Positions 44,034 through 53,102 of a stretch of DNA of 64,000 bases are shown here, piece after piece. How positions within the stretch are numbered: position 1 is the stretch's first letter; each line of letters begins with the position of its first letter. The translations under genes and the position numbers were made by a program. Source of the stretch: an uncultured Draconibacterium sp. (GTDB lineage Bacteria; Bacteroidota; Bacteroidia; Bacteroidales; Prolixibacteraceae); contig NZ_OY781884.1 in the NCBI RefSeq assembly GCF_963677155.1, forward strand, positions 914,001 through 978,000, written 5' to 3'. The notes under the pieces were generated by a model, which was not told where the DNA came from, ran no database searches, and was given only the letters and a program-made list of their open reading frames with translations.

Positions 44034-46454
44034 CTAGATATTCGACACTTTTATTAAATCGGCAAATACACCGGCTGCGGTTACCGACGCTCCGGCACCG
44101 TATCCTTTAATCAGCATCGGAAATTCATGGTAGCGTTCGGTCGTATACATTACCAGGTTATTGCTTCCTTCCAGATCGTAAAACGGATGGGTAGAGTCAA
44201 CCTCCTGCAATCCAGCTTCGGCTTTACCATTCTCAAACTTAGCCACAAAGCGCCATTTTTTATTTTCAGCTTCCAGTCGTTGACGCTCGGTTTCAAATTT
44301 GGCATCCAGCTCTGTAACACCAACCCAGAATTCGTCAAGTGTACCAGCAAAAAGTTCTTCGGGGACAAAACGGTTGATCGAAATATCATCCATTTCAATA
44401 CGATAACCCGACTCGCGGGCTAGGATCAGAATTTTACGAGCTACGTCAACACCACTTAAATCAACACGAGGATCGGGTTCTGAATAACCTTCTTCCTTGG
44501 CCATTTGAATAGTTTTACCCAATGGAATATCTGCCGAAATTGTATTGAAGATATAGTTAAGCGTGCCGGAAAGAACGGCTTCAATCCGCTGCACTTTATC
44601 GCCCGAATTCACCAAATCATTAAGCGTATTAATAATAGGTAAACCAGCACCAACATTGGTTTCGAAAAGAAATTTAATCCCTTTCTTTTTGGCTATCTTT
44701 TTCAGTTCGGCATAATTATCGTACTCCGATGAAGCGGCTACTTTATTAGCCGTAACAATGGAAACGTTGGAGCTTAAAATTTCCTTGTAAAGATCGGCAA
44801 CTGCATCGTTGGCCGTGCAATCCACAAACACTGAATTGTAAATATTCATCTCCTTAATCTCGTCAACAAAACCTTGCAACGAAGATGTTTTCGCTGAAGC
44901 ATCTAACTGCTCCTTAAAGGAATCAATTTCGATTCCATCACGGTTAAAGAGCATTTTTTTAGAGTTAGCAATTCCGGCTAATTTCAATCGCAGGTGGTTT
45001 TCTTTTAAAAGACGCTCCTGCTGTTGCTTAATCTGCTTAAGCAAGTTTCCTCCAACAGTACCGATTCCCATAAGAAAAATGTTCAGTTCCACATTTTCAG
45101 ACAGGAAGAACGACTCGTGTACCACATTCAGCGTTTTTCGCAGGTCTTCGTTTTTAACTACCCACGAAATATTTAGCTCCGATGCTCCCTGCGCGATCGC
45201 AATAATATTCACACCACTTTTTCCCATGGTAGAAAAAAGTTTGCCGGCAATACCGGTAGTATGTTTCATGTTCTCGCCAACAATGGCTACAACCGAAACA
45301 CTTCTTTCGAGATCAATTTTATTCACCTGTCCGGCGGAGATTTCTTTTTCAAATTCTTCGCGAATTGCAGCTTCAGCCACATCCAAAGCTTTTTCTTCAA
45401 TAGCCACACTGATTGAATTCTCCGATGACGCCTGCGAAATCAGAATCACATTTACATTTACTTTTGCAAGTGCGGTAAACAATCGCATTGAAATTCCGGT
45501 AACACCAACCATTCCGATGCCCTGTAAAGTAACCAGCGTAATTCCCGAAATCGATGAAATACCTTTAATCGGACGATCAAATCCATTTTTTACGCCTTTA
45601 ACAATTTTGGTTCCCGGGTTTTCTGGTTCGAAAGTATTTTTTATCTGAATTGGAATTCCCTTTTGATAAACGGGCAAGATAGTTGGCGGATAAATCACTT
45701 TGGCACCAAAATGCGAAAGTTCCATTGCCTCGGAATAAGTAATTTCAGGAATAGTGTATGCTTTACGAATCACGCGCGGATCGGCAGTCATAAAACCGTT
45801 TACATCGGTCCAGATTTCCAGAATTTCAACATCAAGCGCTGCAGCCAAAATAGCCGCAGTGAAATCGGATCCTCCGCGCCCCAGCGTAGTAAATTCGCCC
45901 TTAGCATTTTTCGAGATAAAACCGGGAACAACAGCCGCACCTTTAAATCCGGCAAAAGTTCCTTTGATTTTGTTGTTGGTCACTTCAAAATCAACTGCCG
46001 CTTTACCAAAGTTGCTGTCGGTTTGAATAAACTCCGACGAATCTTTTCTGGGGCAACCAATAAATTCAGCAACAATATGCGACGAAATTCGCTCACCCAA
46101 ACCGGCAATACGGTCAAGTGTTTTCAGTGTTAATTCGCCCACCAAAGTTATACCGGTAAGTAATTTCTCCAGCTCGTCGAGCAGTACGTCAACATGCTCT
46201 TTTACCGATTCTGATCCGTTAAAAAGCTCACTTAATGTTTCGTTGTGTCGTTGTCTGATTTCCGTAAGTTCCGTATGAAAGTCGCCTGTACCAGAGGCAG
46301 CATTGTGTGCTGCCGAAAGAATTTTATCGGTTATGCCTCCAAGGGCCGAAACTACCACAACAACGTCTTCGTTCTGTTTTAGTACAATGTCTTTTACACG
46401 TTTAATGTTTGCGGCGGAACCTACGGATGTTCCACCAAACTTTAACACTTTCAT
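44034..46454 (-). CDS. thrA: Bifunctional aspartokinase / homoserine dehydrogenase
   Basis: 806 aa. Aspartokinase: KFGGTSVGSAANIKRVKDIV at the start, TLGRGGSDFTAAILAAALD, and two ACT domains (about 310-460; ITLVTLQGIGMVGVTGISMR). Homoserine dehydrogenase: NAD(P)-binding LMGIGTVGGNLLKQI (about 465-480), catalytic VLSGTLNYIFNTIS and EEGYSEPDPRVDLSG. It catalyses the first and third steps towards threonine, with feedback through the ACT domains. First gene of the thr cluster; no leader peptide or attenuator is visible in the 120 bp between it and recA. Confidence 0.97.
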   Translation of the reverse strand: MKVLKFGGTSVGSAANIKRVKDIVLKQNEDVVVVVSALGGITDKILSAAHNAASGTGDFHTELTEIRQRHNETLSELFNGSESVKEHVDVLLDELEKLLTGITLVGELTLKTLDRIAGLGERISSHIVAEFIGCPRKDSSEFIQTDSNFGKAAVDFEVTNNKIKGTFAGFKGAAVVPGFISKNAKGEFTTLGRGGSDFTAAILAAALDVEILEIWTDVNGFMTADPRVIRKAYTIPEITYSEAMELSHFGAKVIYPPTILPVYQKGIPIQIKNTFEPENPGTKIVKGVKNGFDRPIKGISSISGITLVTLQGIGMVGVTGISMRLFTALAKVNVNVILISQASSENSISVAIEEKALDVAEAAIREEFEKEISAGQVNKIDLERSVSVVAIVGENMKHTTGIAGKLFSTMGKSGVNIIAIAQGASELNISWVVKNEDLRKTLNVVHESFFLSENVELNIFLMGIGTVGGNLLKQIKQQQERLLKENHLRLKLAGIANSKKMLFNRDGIEIDSFKEQLDASAKTSSLQGFVDEIKEMNIYNSVFVDCTANDAVADLYKEILSSNVSIVTANKVAASSEYDNYAELKKIAKKKGIKFLFETNVGAGLPIINTLNDLVNSGDKVQRIEAVLSGTLNYIFNTISADIPLGKTIQMAKEEGYSEPDPRVDLSGVDVARKILILARESGYRIEMDDISINRFVPEELFAGTLDEFWVGVTELDAKFETERQRLEAENKKWRFVAKFENGKAEAGLQEVDSTHPFYDLEGSNNLVMYTTERYHEFPMLIKGYGAGASVTAAGVFADLIKVSNI

Positions 46455-46512
46455 ACGATTTCTTTTAACTATTTATATTTGTAAAACTTACTTCAATTTT
46501 AATCCTTCCTTA

Positions 46513-46550
46513 TAAAAAAAACGGATGAATCGACAGAATCAATTCACCCG
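46513..46550 (-). terminator. Rho-independent terminator of recA
   Basis: On the minus strand CGGGTGAAT (46550-46542) pairs with ATTCATCCG (46530-46522) with one mismatch, followed by a run of eight T (46521 down to 46514). Located 27 bp past the recA stop and before thrA. Confidence 0.8.
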
Positions 46551-46576
46551 GTATATTCTGTCTATATCAGTTTTAT

Positions 46577-47602
46577 CTATTCTGTGGTTGTGGTTCCGGT
46601 AATGGCTTCTACAATTTTCGTTTCCAACTCCTGAGCAAGCTCTGGATTGTCAATAACCAGGCTCCGCACTGTTTCGCGTCCCTGACCTAATTTTGTTTCG
46701 CCATAGCTAAACCACGATCCGCTCTTTTTAATAATATTGAACTGAACGCCCAAATCGATAATCTCACCCGATTTAGAAATTCCTTCACCGTACATTATAT
46801 CAAATTCAGCTTTGCGGAATGGCGGTGCCACTTTATTTTTTACCACTTTCACTCGAACGTGGTTACCGTTCACCTCGTCGCCGTCTTTAATTTGTCCGAT
46901 ACGACGAATATCCAAACGCACCGAGGCATAAAATTTAAGCGCATTACCACCAGTTGTTGTTTCGGGATTACCAAACATTACACCGATTTTCTCGCGCAAC
47001 TGGTTAATAAAAATACAGCAGGTTTTTGTTCTGTTGATGTTAGCTGTAAGTTTACGCAGGGCCTGCGACATCAAACGTGCCTGAAGCCCCATTTTGGAGT
47101 CTCCCATTTCGCCTTCTATCTCGGCTTTTGGAGTAAGCGCTGCAACCGAGTCGATCACCACAATATCCAAGGCTCCCGAACGAATCAGGTTATCGGTAAT
47201 TTCCAGGGCCTGCTCACCATTATCTGGCTGAGAAATCAGAAGTTCATCAATATCAACTCCTAATTTTTGGGCATAGGAGGGGTCGAATGCATGCTCTGCA
47301 TCCACAATGGCAGCAATCCCTCCGGCCTTTTGAGCCTCTGCAATTGCATGAATAGCCAGGGTTGTTTTACCCGACGATTCAGGACCATAAATCTCGATTA
47401 CACGTCCTTTTGGAAATCCGCCAACACCCAATGCAACATCAAGTGCAATAGATCCCGATGAAATAGCGGGAACATCTTCGTCGGCGCGATCGCCCATTCG
47501 CATTATCGAGCCTTTACCATAGCTCTTTTCAATTTTATCCATTGTTAGCTGAAGTGCTTTCAGCTTGTCTTTATTCATCAGAGCTCTTTCCTCTTTTGTC
47601 AT
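46577..47602 (-). CDS. recA: Recombinase A
   Basis: 341 aa. Walker [30 protein letters not shown], the L1/L2 loops ([38 protein letters not shown]) and a short C-terminal domain. ATP-dependent strand exchange and LexA/UmuD-type coprotease activity. It starts 11 bp after the bcp stop, so it is probably read together with bcp. No LexA box was recognised. Confidence 0.98.
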   Translation of the reverse strand: MTKEERALMNKDKLKALQLTMDKIEKSYGKGSIMRMGDRADEDVPAISSGSIALDVALGVGGFPKGRVIEIYGPESSGKTTLAIHAIAEAQKAGGIAAIVDAEHAFDPSYAQKLGVDIDELLISQPDNGEQALEITDNLIRSGALDIVVIDSVAALTPKAEIEGEMGDSKMGLQARLMSQALRKLTANINRTKTCCIFINQLREKIGVMFGNPETTTGGNALKFYASVRLDIRRIGQIKDGDEVNGNHVRVKVVKNKVAPPFRKAEFDIMYGEGISKSGEIIDLGVQFNIIKKSGSWFSYGETKLGQGRETVRSLVIDNPELAQELETKIVEAITGTTTTE

Positions 47603-47613
47603 GTTCAGTCAGG

Positions 47614-48078
47614 TTATAAATTTAACGATTCAATAATTTGATTGGTGTGGTCTTTTGTTTTTACTTTTTCAAAAATATCGACGATTACACCCTCCTCGTC
47701 AATTACAAAAGTTTTTCGTAATACGCCCATGTATTCCCGGCCATAATTCTTTTTTAAGCCCCACGCGCCATAAGCCTCCAGAATCTCTTTTTCAGTATCG
47801 GCAATCAGGTTGAATTTAAACCCAAATTTGTCGATAAATTTCTGATGCGATTTTTCACTGTCGGGGCTCACTCCCACTACATCAAAACCTTTTTCCAGCC
47901 ATGCATCATAATTGTCGTTCAAGTTACACGATTCGGCTGTACATCCGGGAGTATTGTCTTTCGGATAGAAATAAAGGATCAGTTTTTTCCCGGCAAAATC
48001 TTTCAGAGCGATCTTCTCTCCGTTTTGATTTATACCTTCAAAATCAGGTGCCTTATTTCCAACTTTTAAATCTGCCAT
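47614..48078 (-). CDS. bcp: Thioredoxin-dependent thiol peroxidase (Bcp/PrxQ)
   Basis: 154 aa peroxiredoxin. APDFEGINQNGEKIALKDF, LYFYPKDNTPGCTAESCNLN (peroxidatic and resolving Cys five residues apart, PrxQ type) and GVLRKTFVIDEEGVI. It reduces hydrogen peroxide and organic peroxides. Upstream on the minus strand a TATATTTG box (complement at 48102-48109) matches the -7 consensus, 24 bp from the ATG. Confidence 0.96.
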   Translation of the reverse strand: MADLKVGNKAPDFEGINQNGEKIALKDFAGKKLILYFYPKDNTPGCTAESCNLNDNYDAWLEKGFDVVGVSPDSEKSHQKFIDKFGFKFNLIADTEKEILEAYGAWGLKKNYGREYMGVLRKTFVIDEEGVIVDIFEKVKTKDHTNQIIESLNL

Positions 48079-48232
48079 GTCTTACGAATTATTCAATTTT
48101 ACAAATATAGTTTAATAAATGATAAATTTCAGTTCAATTCTGTATCTTAGCTGCTACTTTAGTATAATTTAATCTCTGAAAAAAATACATTTTTTGTAGA
48201 TTTACATACACAAAACAGAACTGGATTCTTAT

Positions 48233-49675
48233 ATGATTTTTAGAAAGGTTTTAGCACTACTAACAATATTCTCCTTTTTTTTGTTTGCTTCCAACAGCGT
48301 TTTTGCAGGTAACCAGGAAAATCCGCTATCGCAGGCTATTCGTTTATACGACAAAGGCAATTTTAGCGATGCTGAGGTTATCCTGAAAAAGTTGCTGGAT
48401 GAAAAACCCGACCACCTGATGGTTAATTATTATTATGGTGCCTGCCGAACCGAAAACGGACATTACGGAACCAACGAAATTATTTACCTGCTGAATGGAA
48501 GCTTGGGAGAAGCGCCTTTGAAAACCGATTATTATATTGGTGTTCAGTACCACGCCAAAAACCGTTTCAACGAGGCCTTAAAATATTATACATTATTTAA
48601 GGATAAAACCGACGATGCAACTGCGCAAGAAGTGGAACTTGCCGAAAAGATGCAGCAATGTCGCGAAAAAATAAATCCGTTTAAACAAAATGAAGAAGCT
48701 GTTGAGGTAACCGATACAACAGATGTTATGCCGGCAGCCATTCCACGCGAATCAGCCCCCGAATCATTCAATCCTATTATTGGAGAAACAGGAATTGCTT
48801 CTGAAACTTTTGACTCAACAGAAATATTTGCAGCAAACGATTCGGTTTTAATTGACTCGACTATTGCGGATTCGACAGTGCCGCAGCCGAAAATTATTGA
48901 AGAACCAATTGAAACTGAAGTTTTATCGGAGCCGATAAACTTTGTTGTGAATGCCGAGATCACTTACCCCGATACTACTTTTTTCAAAACAAAAAAAGGG
49001 TTAAAATTATATACCGAAGGAACAGCCAAACAAGCAGAACTGGAGCAAACAATCAACAATACCGATGATCTGCGAAAACAATATGGTTCCACAACGTCGT
49101 ACACTGAACGACAAACACTAGGAAAACAAATTCTCGATAAAGAAACAAAGATTTTTCAGCTACGAGCAGCAGCCGAAGAATTGCTGCTAAAATCGCAACA
49201 GGAAGAAAATTCGTGCTGGCAGGATGCTTCTTACGAAGAAATAGAAATTTTCAAGAGACAGGCTGATGAATATTTGGCAGCCTACAATTCTCAATCAATC
49301 CCTGAAAAACCGGATTCGATCATCCTGGTGGCACCGCCAATTGCCCCGGTTAACCGAACAACAGCCAGCGAAACTGATGGCACAACAGAAGACGAATTGA
49401 TTTACAAAATTCAGTTGGGCGCCTACAGCCGAGGATTACCGGCCTATGTAAAACGATTATTCGACAAGTTATCCTATATTCGTAAAATTGAGAATTACAC
49501 CGACGAAAACGGCATTGTAGTTTACACTACCGGAAACCTTACAAACTATGACGATGCAGTTAAAATGCAGGAGCAAGTGCGTCAGGAAGGAGTAGAAGAT
49601 GCCTATGTTGTGCCGTATTTTAACGGAAAAAGAATAACTTTGAGTGAAGCTAAAGAAATTGCAAACGACAAATGA
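48233..49675 (+). CDS. Exported SPOR-like protein with TPR-like N-terminus
   Basis: 480 aa. Signal peptide (LLTIFSFFLFASNSVFAG). TPR-like helices (about 30-130; YDKGNFSDAEVILKKLLDEK). A long acidic, Thr/Pro-rich linker (about 140-260), a helical region, and a C-terminal SPOR-like segment (about 395-470; YKIQLGAYSRGLPAYVKRLF, EDAYVVPYFNGKRITLSEAK). SPOR domains bind denuded septal peptidoglycan, so a periplasmic envelope or division role is likely. It overlaps the clpS start (ATGA). Confidence 0.8.
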   Translation: MIFRKVLALLTIFSFFLFASNSVFAGNQENPLSQAIRLYDKGNFSDAEVILKKLLDEKPDHLMVNYYYGACRTENGHYGTNEIIYLLNGSLGEAPLKTDYYIGVQYHAKNRFNEALKYYTLFKDKTDDATAQEVELAEKMQQCREKINPFKQNEEAVEVTDTTDVMPAAIPRESAPESFNPIIGETGIASETFDSTEIFAANDSVLIDSTIADSTVPQPKIIEEPIETEVLSEPINFVVNAEITYPDTTFFKTKKGLKLYTEGTAKQAELEQTINNTDDLRKQYGSTTSYTERQTLGKQILDKETKIFQLRAAAEELLLKSQQEENSCWQDASYEEIEIFKRQADEYLAAYNSQSIPEKPDSIILVAPPIAPVNRTTASETDGTTEDELIYKIQLGAYSRGLPAYVKRLFDKLSYIRKIENYTDENGIVVYTTGNLTNYDDAVKMQEQVRQEGVEDAYVVPYFNGKRITLSEAKEIANDK

Positions 49676-49950
49676 CGCAGAAAGAGACAAAAAAAATCCC
49701 AAAAGGTGATTTCAAAGAAGAAATTGTTGAAGAAAATCTCCTGACTTTACACAACGACGATGTGCACACATTCGATTATGTTATCGATGCTTTGATTGAT
49801 GTCTGCAAACATGGCTACGAGCAGGCTACACAATGTACAATGCTGGTGCATTACAAAGGAAAATGTGATGTTAAAAAGGGAGCCTTTGATGCACTTAAGC
49901 CACTGAAAGATGCACTAATTGAGCGCGAATTAAACGCAACTATTGACTAA
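49672..49950 (+). CDS. clpS: ClpS, adaptor for ClpAP
   Basis: 92 aa. LHNDDVHTFDYVIDALIDVC carries the N-D-D-x-x-T-F-(D/E) motif that binds N-end-rule residues; HGYEQATQCTMLVHYKGKCD continues the fold. It delivers N-degron substrates to ClpA-type unfoldases. Its ATG overlaps the SPOR gene stop. The shape of the N-terminal extension is normal. Confidence 0.93.
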   Translation: MTQKETKKIPKGDFKEEIVEENLLTLHNDDVHTFDYVIDALIDVCKHGYEQATQCTMLVHYKGKCDVKKGAFDALKPLKDALIERELNATID

Positions 49951-49955
49951 AACAT

Positions 49956-50426
49956 ATGAGCATTCTTGCTATTATTTTACTAATTCTTCTGGGCCTGTTA
50001 CTCCTACTCATCGAGTTTGCAGTGATTCCGGGAGTTACTATCGCCGGAATTGGCGGTTTTCTTCTTTTAGGAGGAGCGGTTTATGTGGCTTTTGCGGAAT
50101 ACGGAGTTCTCGCCGGTTTTATAACTCTTGCCGTAGTTCTAATTTGTGCCCCCGCGATGGTCTACTATTTTTTCAAATCGAGAACAGGGAAAAAGATGAT
50201 CCTGGAAAAGAACATTGCAGGAAAAATTGATCTTATTAACAGAGAAAAGATTGTTGTGGGCAAAACCGGCAAATCAATTGGCAGATTAGCACCAATGGGA
50301 AAAATAAAAGTGAATGGCGAAATAGTGGAAGCACAATCAACCGGTGCTTTCATCGACCACAATACCGAAATTCGAATTTTAAAAATTGAATCAAATAAAG
50401 TTATTGTAGAACCTTTAAATAAATAA
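49956..50426 (+). CDS. NfeD-like membrane protein
   Basis: 156 aa: three to four membrane helices (about 3-75, AIILLILLGLLLLLIEFAVI) then a C-terminal OB-fold NfeD domain (about 95-155; GKSIGRLAPMGKIKVNGEIV, EAQSTGAFI). NfeD proteins partner flotillin-type SPFH proteins; floA follows by 4 bp. They are thought to organise membrane microdomains. Confidence 0.92.
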   Translation: MSILAIILLILLGLLLLLIEFAVIPGVTIAGIGGFLLLGGAVYVAFAEYGVLAGFITLAVVLICAPAMVYYFFKSRTGKKMILEKNIAGKIDLINREKIVVGKTGKSIGRLAPMGKIKVNGEIVEAQSTGAFIDHNTEIRILKIESNKVIVEPLNK

Positions 50427-50429
50427 AAT

Positions 50430-51413
50430 ATGATAGAAGCAGTAGGTGCCTGGGGATTAATCATAGGGGCCATCGTTTTACTTTTTATAATTCTCTATTT
50501 TATCCCGATAGGATTATGGTTTTCAGCACTGGTATCCGGCGTACGAATTTCATTGCTACAGTTGTTCTTAATGCGTTTCAGAAAGGTACCTCCGGGAGTG
50601 ATTGTGCGCGCAATGATTGAAGGAGCCAAAGCAGATGTTGCTTTAAGTCGCGATGCATTGGAAGCCCACTATCTGGCAGGCGGTCATGTAGCACGAGTTG
50701 TACATGCTTTGGTGTCAGCAGCAAAGGCAAACATCGAATTACCTTTTAATATGGCAACCGCCATTGACCTTGCAGGTCGCGATGTTTTTGAGGCCGTTCA
50801 AATGTCGGTAAATCCGAAAGTGATTAACACGCCACCTGTAACTGCTGTTTCAAAAGATGGTATTCAGCTCATTGCAAAAGCAAGGGTAACTGTTCGCGCC
50901 AACATTAAACAATTGGTTGGAGGTGCAGGAGAAGAAACTGTACTTGCGCGTGTAGGTGAAGGAATTGTTTCGTCAATCGGATCATCACATTCACACAAAG
51001 CCGTTTTAGAAAATCCGGACTTTATTTCGCGTGTAGTACTTGAAAAAGGATTGGATGCAGGAACAGCATTCGAAATACTATCGATTGATATTGCCGACAT
51101 TGATATCGGTAAAAACATTGGAGCAGTTCTTCAAATGGATCAGGCAGAAGCCGATAAAAACATTGCTCAGGCAAAGGCAGAAGAGCGCCGTGCTATGGCA
51201 ATTGCGCTTGAACAGGAAATGATTGCGAAAGCACAGGAAGCCCGTGCAAAAGTAATTGAAGCTGAAGTTGAAGTACCTTTGGCTATTTCGGAGGCCTTCC
51301 GTAGTGGAAACCTCGGAATTATGGATTATATGAAATACAAAAACATAATGGCCGATACCACTATGCGTGAATCGATTGCCGATGAAGACAAAAGCAAATC
51401 AGACGATCAATAA
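50430..51413 (+). CDS. floA: Flotillin-like protein FloA
   Basis: 327 aa UPF0365/FloA. One N-terminal hydrophobic segment ([19 protein letters not shown]), then a family-typical run: [40 protein letters not shown], the SPFH-like region and an Ala/Glu-rich coiled coil ([20 protein letters not shown]). It forms membrane microdomain scaffolds. Paired with nfeD upstream and closed by a strong terminator. Confidence 0.95.
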   Translation: MIEAVGAWGLIIGAIVLLFIILYFIPIGLWFSALVSGVRISLLQLFLMRFRKVPPGVIVRAMIEGAKADVALSRDALEAHYLAGGHVARVVHALVSAAKANIELPFNMATAIDLAGRDVFEAVQMSVNPKVINTPPVTAVSKDGIQLIAKARVTVRANIKQLVGGAGEETVLARVGEGIVSSIGSSHSHKAVLENPDFISRVVLEKGLDAGTAFEILSIDIADIDIGKNIGAVLQMDQAEADKNIAQAKAEERRAMAIALEQEMIAKAQEARAKVIEAEVEVPLAISEAFRSGNLGIMDYMKYKNIMADTTMRESIADEDKSKSDDQ

Positions 51414-51438
51414 AACGTATTAACGATAAAAATAGTAA

Positions 51439-51467
51439 GCTCGTTACAACTTGTAACGGGCTTTTTT
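51439..51467 (+). terminator. Rho-independent terminator of floA
   Basis: GCTCGTTAC-aactt-GTAACGGGC (51439-51461) forms a 9-bp stem with one wobble, followed by TTTTTT (51462-51467), 26 bp after the floA stop. Confidence 0.85.
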
Positions 51468-51587
51468 AATGCTGATGTTTCTAAAAAAATTTCCAAAGAT
51501 TAAGCGTTTGTTAAAATATCTGTCTTTTAAAACGATTTTAGAACCAATTTGATGCCAGAACATGTTTTTCAGCATATCTTTGTAGCA

Positions 51588-51671
51588 TAAGTTTTAGTTC
51601 ATAAGTTTAGGTTTGATTAGTTTTATTGGTTTAGTTAGTGGAAAGGATGAGTGTTGACTCATCCTTTTTTT
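51588..51671 (+). ncRNA. Tandem small RNA, copy 1
   Basis: A -7 box TATCTTTG at 51575-51582 predicts a start near 51588. The body (from AGTTCATAAGTTTAGG at 51595) is nearly free of C and has no open frame. The terminator stem GGATGAGT-gttg-ACTCATCC (51645-51664) is followed by seven T. Its stem differs from the other copies by paired changes (A-T where others have G-C or G-T). Upstream it has a TTTG (51548-51551) and lacks the TAAC repeat of copies 2-5. Confidence 0.75.
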
Positions 51672-51784
51672 ATTTTCAAAACCAACTTCCACTGCCTTCA
51701 AAAATTAGCTTTCAGTACGAGCATTCACCCAATAGATTTTATTTAAGATCGAATAGATTAAAAATATGTTATAAAACACATTTT

Positions 51785-51800
51785 TTAACATTCGGGTAAC
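51785..51800 (+). promoter_or_regulatory. 11-bp TAAC direct repeat before small-RNA copy 2
   Basis: TAAC at 51786-51789 and again at 51797-51800, starts 11 bp apart, ending 22 nt before the -7 box TATCTTTG (51822-51829). The same arrangement recurs at 52453/52464, 52723/52734 and 52968/52979 before copies 3, 4 and 5, always with the same 22-nt distance. This is the format of OmpR/PhoB-family sites that replace a -33 element. Confidence 0.6.
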
Positions 51801-51834
51801 CTCCGGTTTACATACGCACCTTATCTTTGCAGCA

Positions 51835-51917
51835 TAAGTTTTAGTTCATAAGTTTAGGTTTGATTAGTTTTATTGGTTTAGTTAGTGAAAAGGATGGGTG
51901 TTGACCCGTCCTTTTTT
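51835..51917 (+). ncRNA. Tandem small RNA, copy 2
   Basis: -7 box TATCTTTG at 51822-51829, predicted start near 51835. The core is identical to copy 1 over AGTTCATAAGTTTAGG through TTTAGTTAGTG. Terminator GGATGGGT-gttg-ACCCGTCC (51892-51911) plus six T. A conserved block of about 60 bp upstream (ATGTTATAAAACACATTTTT, then the TAAC repeat) is shared with copies 3 and 5. Confidence 0.75.
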
Positions 51918-52488
51918 ATTTTATACCAATCAGAACCATAACACTACAGTAAATCCCCTACCCCAGGAATTCATATATCCGCAAGCCGATTATTCATCTT
52001 AGCCACTTGTCAATAAGAAGACACCTAAATCAGTATACATTCTATAAAAGTGTATTTTGAAAATGCGCCTGTTTCAGAAAATACTGAAAGATGATCTTGT
52101 GTTAAGTCGATTCTGGATCTCTGGACATCATTACGTCCGTTGACTGATGGATACACTAATCAATATATATCTAAAAGATGCTGAAATACATTCTGAATGA
52201 TGTAACGAGGTTCATATAGGCTTAACACCAGTTCGCAAATAAAAAAATCGGAATATTTGAACGTTCTTAATACGTATTTAACATCTAAATCAACACAAAC
52301 GTTCTACCAAAGGCCTGTAATTACGGGTCTTTTTTCAAGACAACAAGCTACTCTTATTCCTGATAGTGTGACACTTATAACTCCACCCAAATAAATTCAA
52401 TCGATTTGATTGATGATTCATAAAGTTAAAATATGTTATCGAGCATATTTTTTAACATTCCATTAACTTCCTGTCCAGGGATTCACCT
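51918..52488. other. Spacer between small-RNA copies 2 and 3, with an orphan terminator
   Basis: 571 bp without a protein gene. The only clear structure is the terminator at 52312-52335, listed separately. The last 60 bp are the conserved upstream region of copy 3, including its TAAC repeat at 52453-52467. The large gap compared with the 245-270 bp pitch of the other copies suggests one or two lost or diverged units. Confidence 0.5.
52312..52335 (+). terminator. Orphan terminator inside the small-RNA array
   Basis: GGCCTGT-aatt-ACGGGTC (52312-52329) with wobble pairs is followed by TTTTTT. No gene precedes it within 390 bp, so it may end an unrelated or diverged small RNA. Confidence 0.5.
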
Positions 52489-52501
52489 TACATTTGTAGT
52501 A

Positions 52502-52584
52502 CAAGTTTAGTTCATAAGTTTAGGTTTGATTAGTTTTATTGGTTTAGTTAGTGAAAAGGATGGGTGTTGACCCGTCCTTTTTTT
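52502..52584 (+). ncRNA. Tandem small RNA, copy 3
   Basis: -7 box TACATTTG at 52489-52496; predicted start near 52502. The first bases read ACAAGTTTAG rather than the ATAAGTTTTAG of copies 1, 2 and 4 (shared with copy 5); the core is otherwise identical. Terminator GGATGGGT-gttg-ACCCGTCC (52558-52577) plus seven T. TAAC repeats at 52453-52456 and 52464-52467. Confidence 0.75.
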
Positions 52585-52771
52585 ATTTCCAGAGACCAAA
52601 CCATTATATCATTTTGACACTATCGATATCATTATTATTGCCTTTTAATACCCACAGCACGTATCAACACAATAGACAACACCTATAGCCCATAAAAAAT
52701 AACAATACGATATTCGATTACTTAACATTAGATTAACCTCTATTACGAATAAACCCCTTACATTTGTAGCA

Positions 52772-52854
52772 TAAGTTTTAGTTCATAAGTTTAGGTTTGA
52801 TTAGTTTTATTGGTTTAGTTAGTGAAAAGGATAGGTGTTGACCTATCCTTTTTT
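52772..52854 (+). ncRNA. Tandem small RNA, copy 4
   Basis: -7 box TACATTTG at 52759-52766; predicted start near 52772. Core identical to the others. The terminator stem is GGATAGGT-gttg-ACCTATCC (52829-52848) plus six T: both sides of one pair changed relative to copies 2, 3 and 5, so the stem is conserved by compensation. TAAC repeats at 52723-52726 and 52734-52737. Confidence 0.75.
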
Positions 52855-53016
52855 ATTTTTCACCCCAAAAAGCAGATCAATCAAGACATTCAGTACCGAT
52901 TGTAAATCTCCCGATAGATTTTCCCTAAGTTGTAATAGATTAAAAAGATGTTATAAAACACATTTTTTAACATTCACATAACCTCCGATTCAGATTTTCA
53001 CCTTACATTTGTCATA

Positions 53017-53099
53017 CAAGTTTAGTTCATAAGTTTAGGTTTGATTAGTTTTATTGGTTTAGTTAGTGAAAAGGATGGGTGTTGACCCGTCCTTTTTTT
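53017..53099 (+). ncRNA. Tandem small RNA, copy 5
   Basis: -7 box TACATTTG at 53004-53011; predicted start near 53017. Body as copy 3. Terminator GGATGGGT-gttg-ACCCGTCC (53073-53092) plus seven T, ending 4 bp before the convergent cbiB stop. TAAC repeats at 52968-52971 and 52979-52982, with the conserved upstream block. Confidence 0.75.
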
Positions 53100-53102
53100 A
53101 TT

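Noticed and set aside
46455-46576. Threonine attenuator/leader peptide before thrA
   Set aside because: The hairpin present has its T-run in the orientation of recA and lies where recA ends; no Thr/Ile-rich short frame was found.
51588-53099. CRISPR-like array formed by five copies of a repeated sequence
   Set aside because: Copies start about 247, 667, 270 and 245 bp apart, far beyond spacer length; each has a promoter box and terminator, and no cas genes are near.
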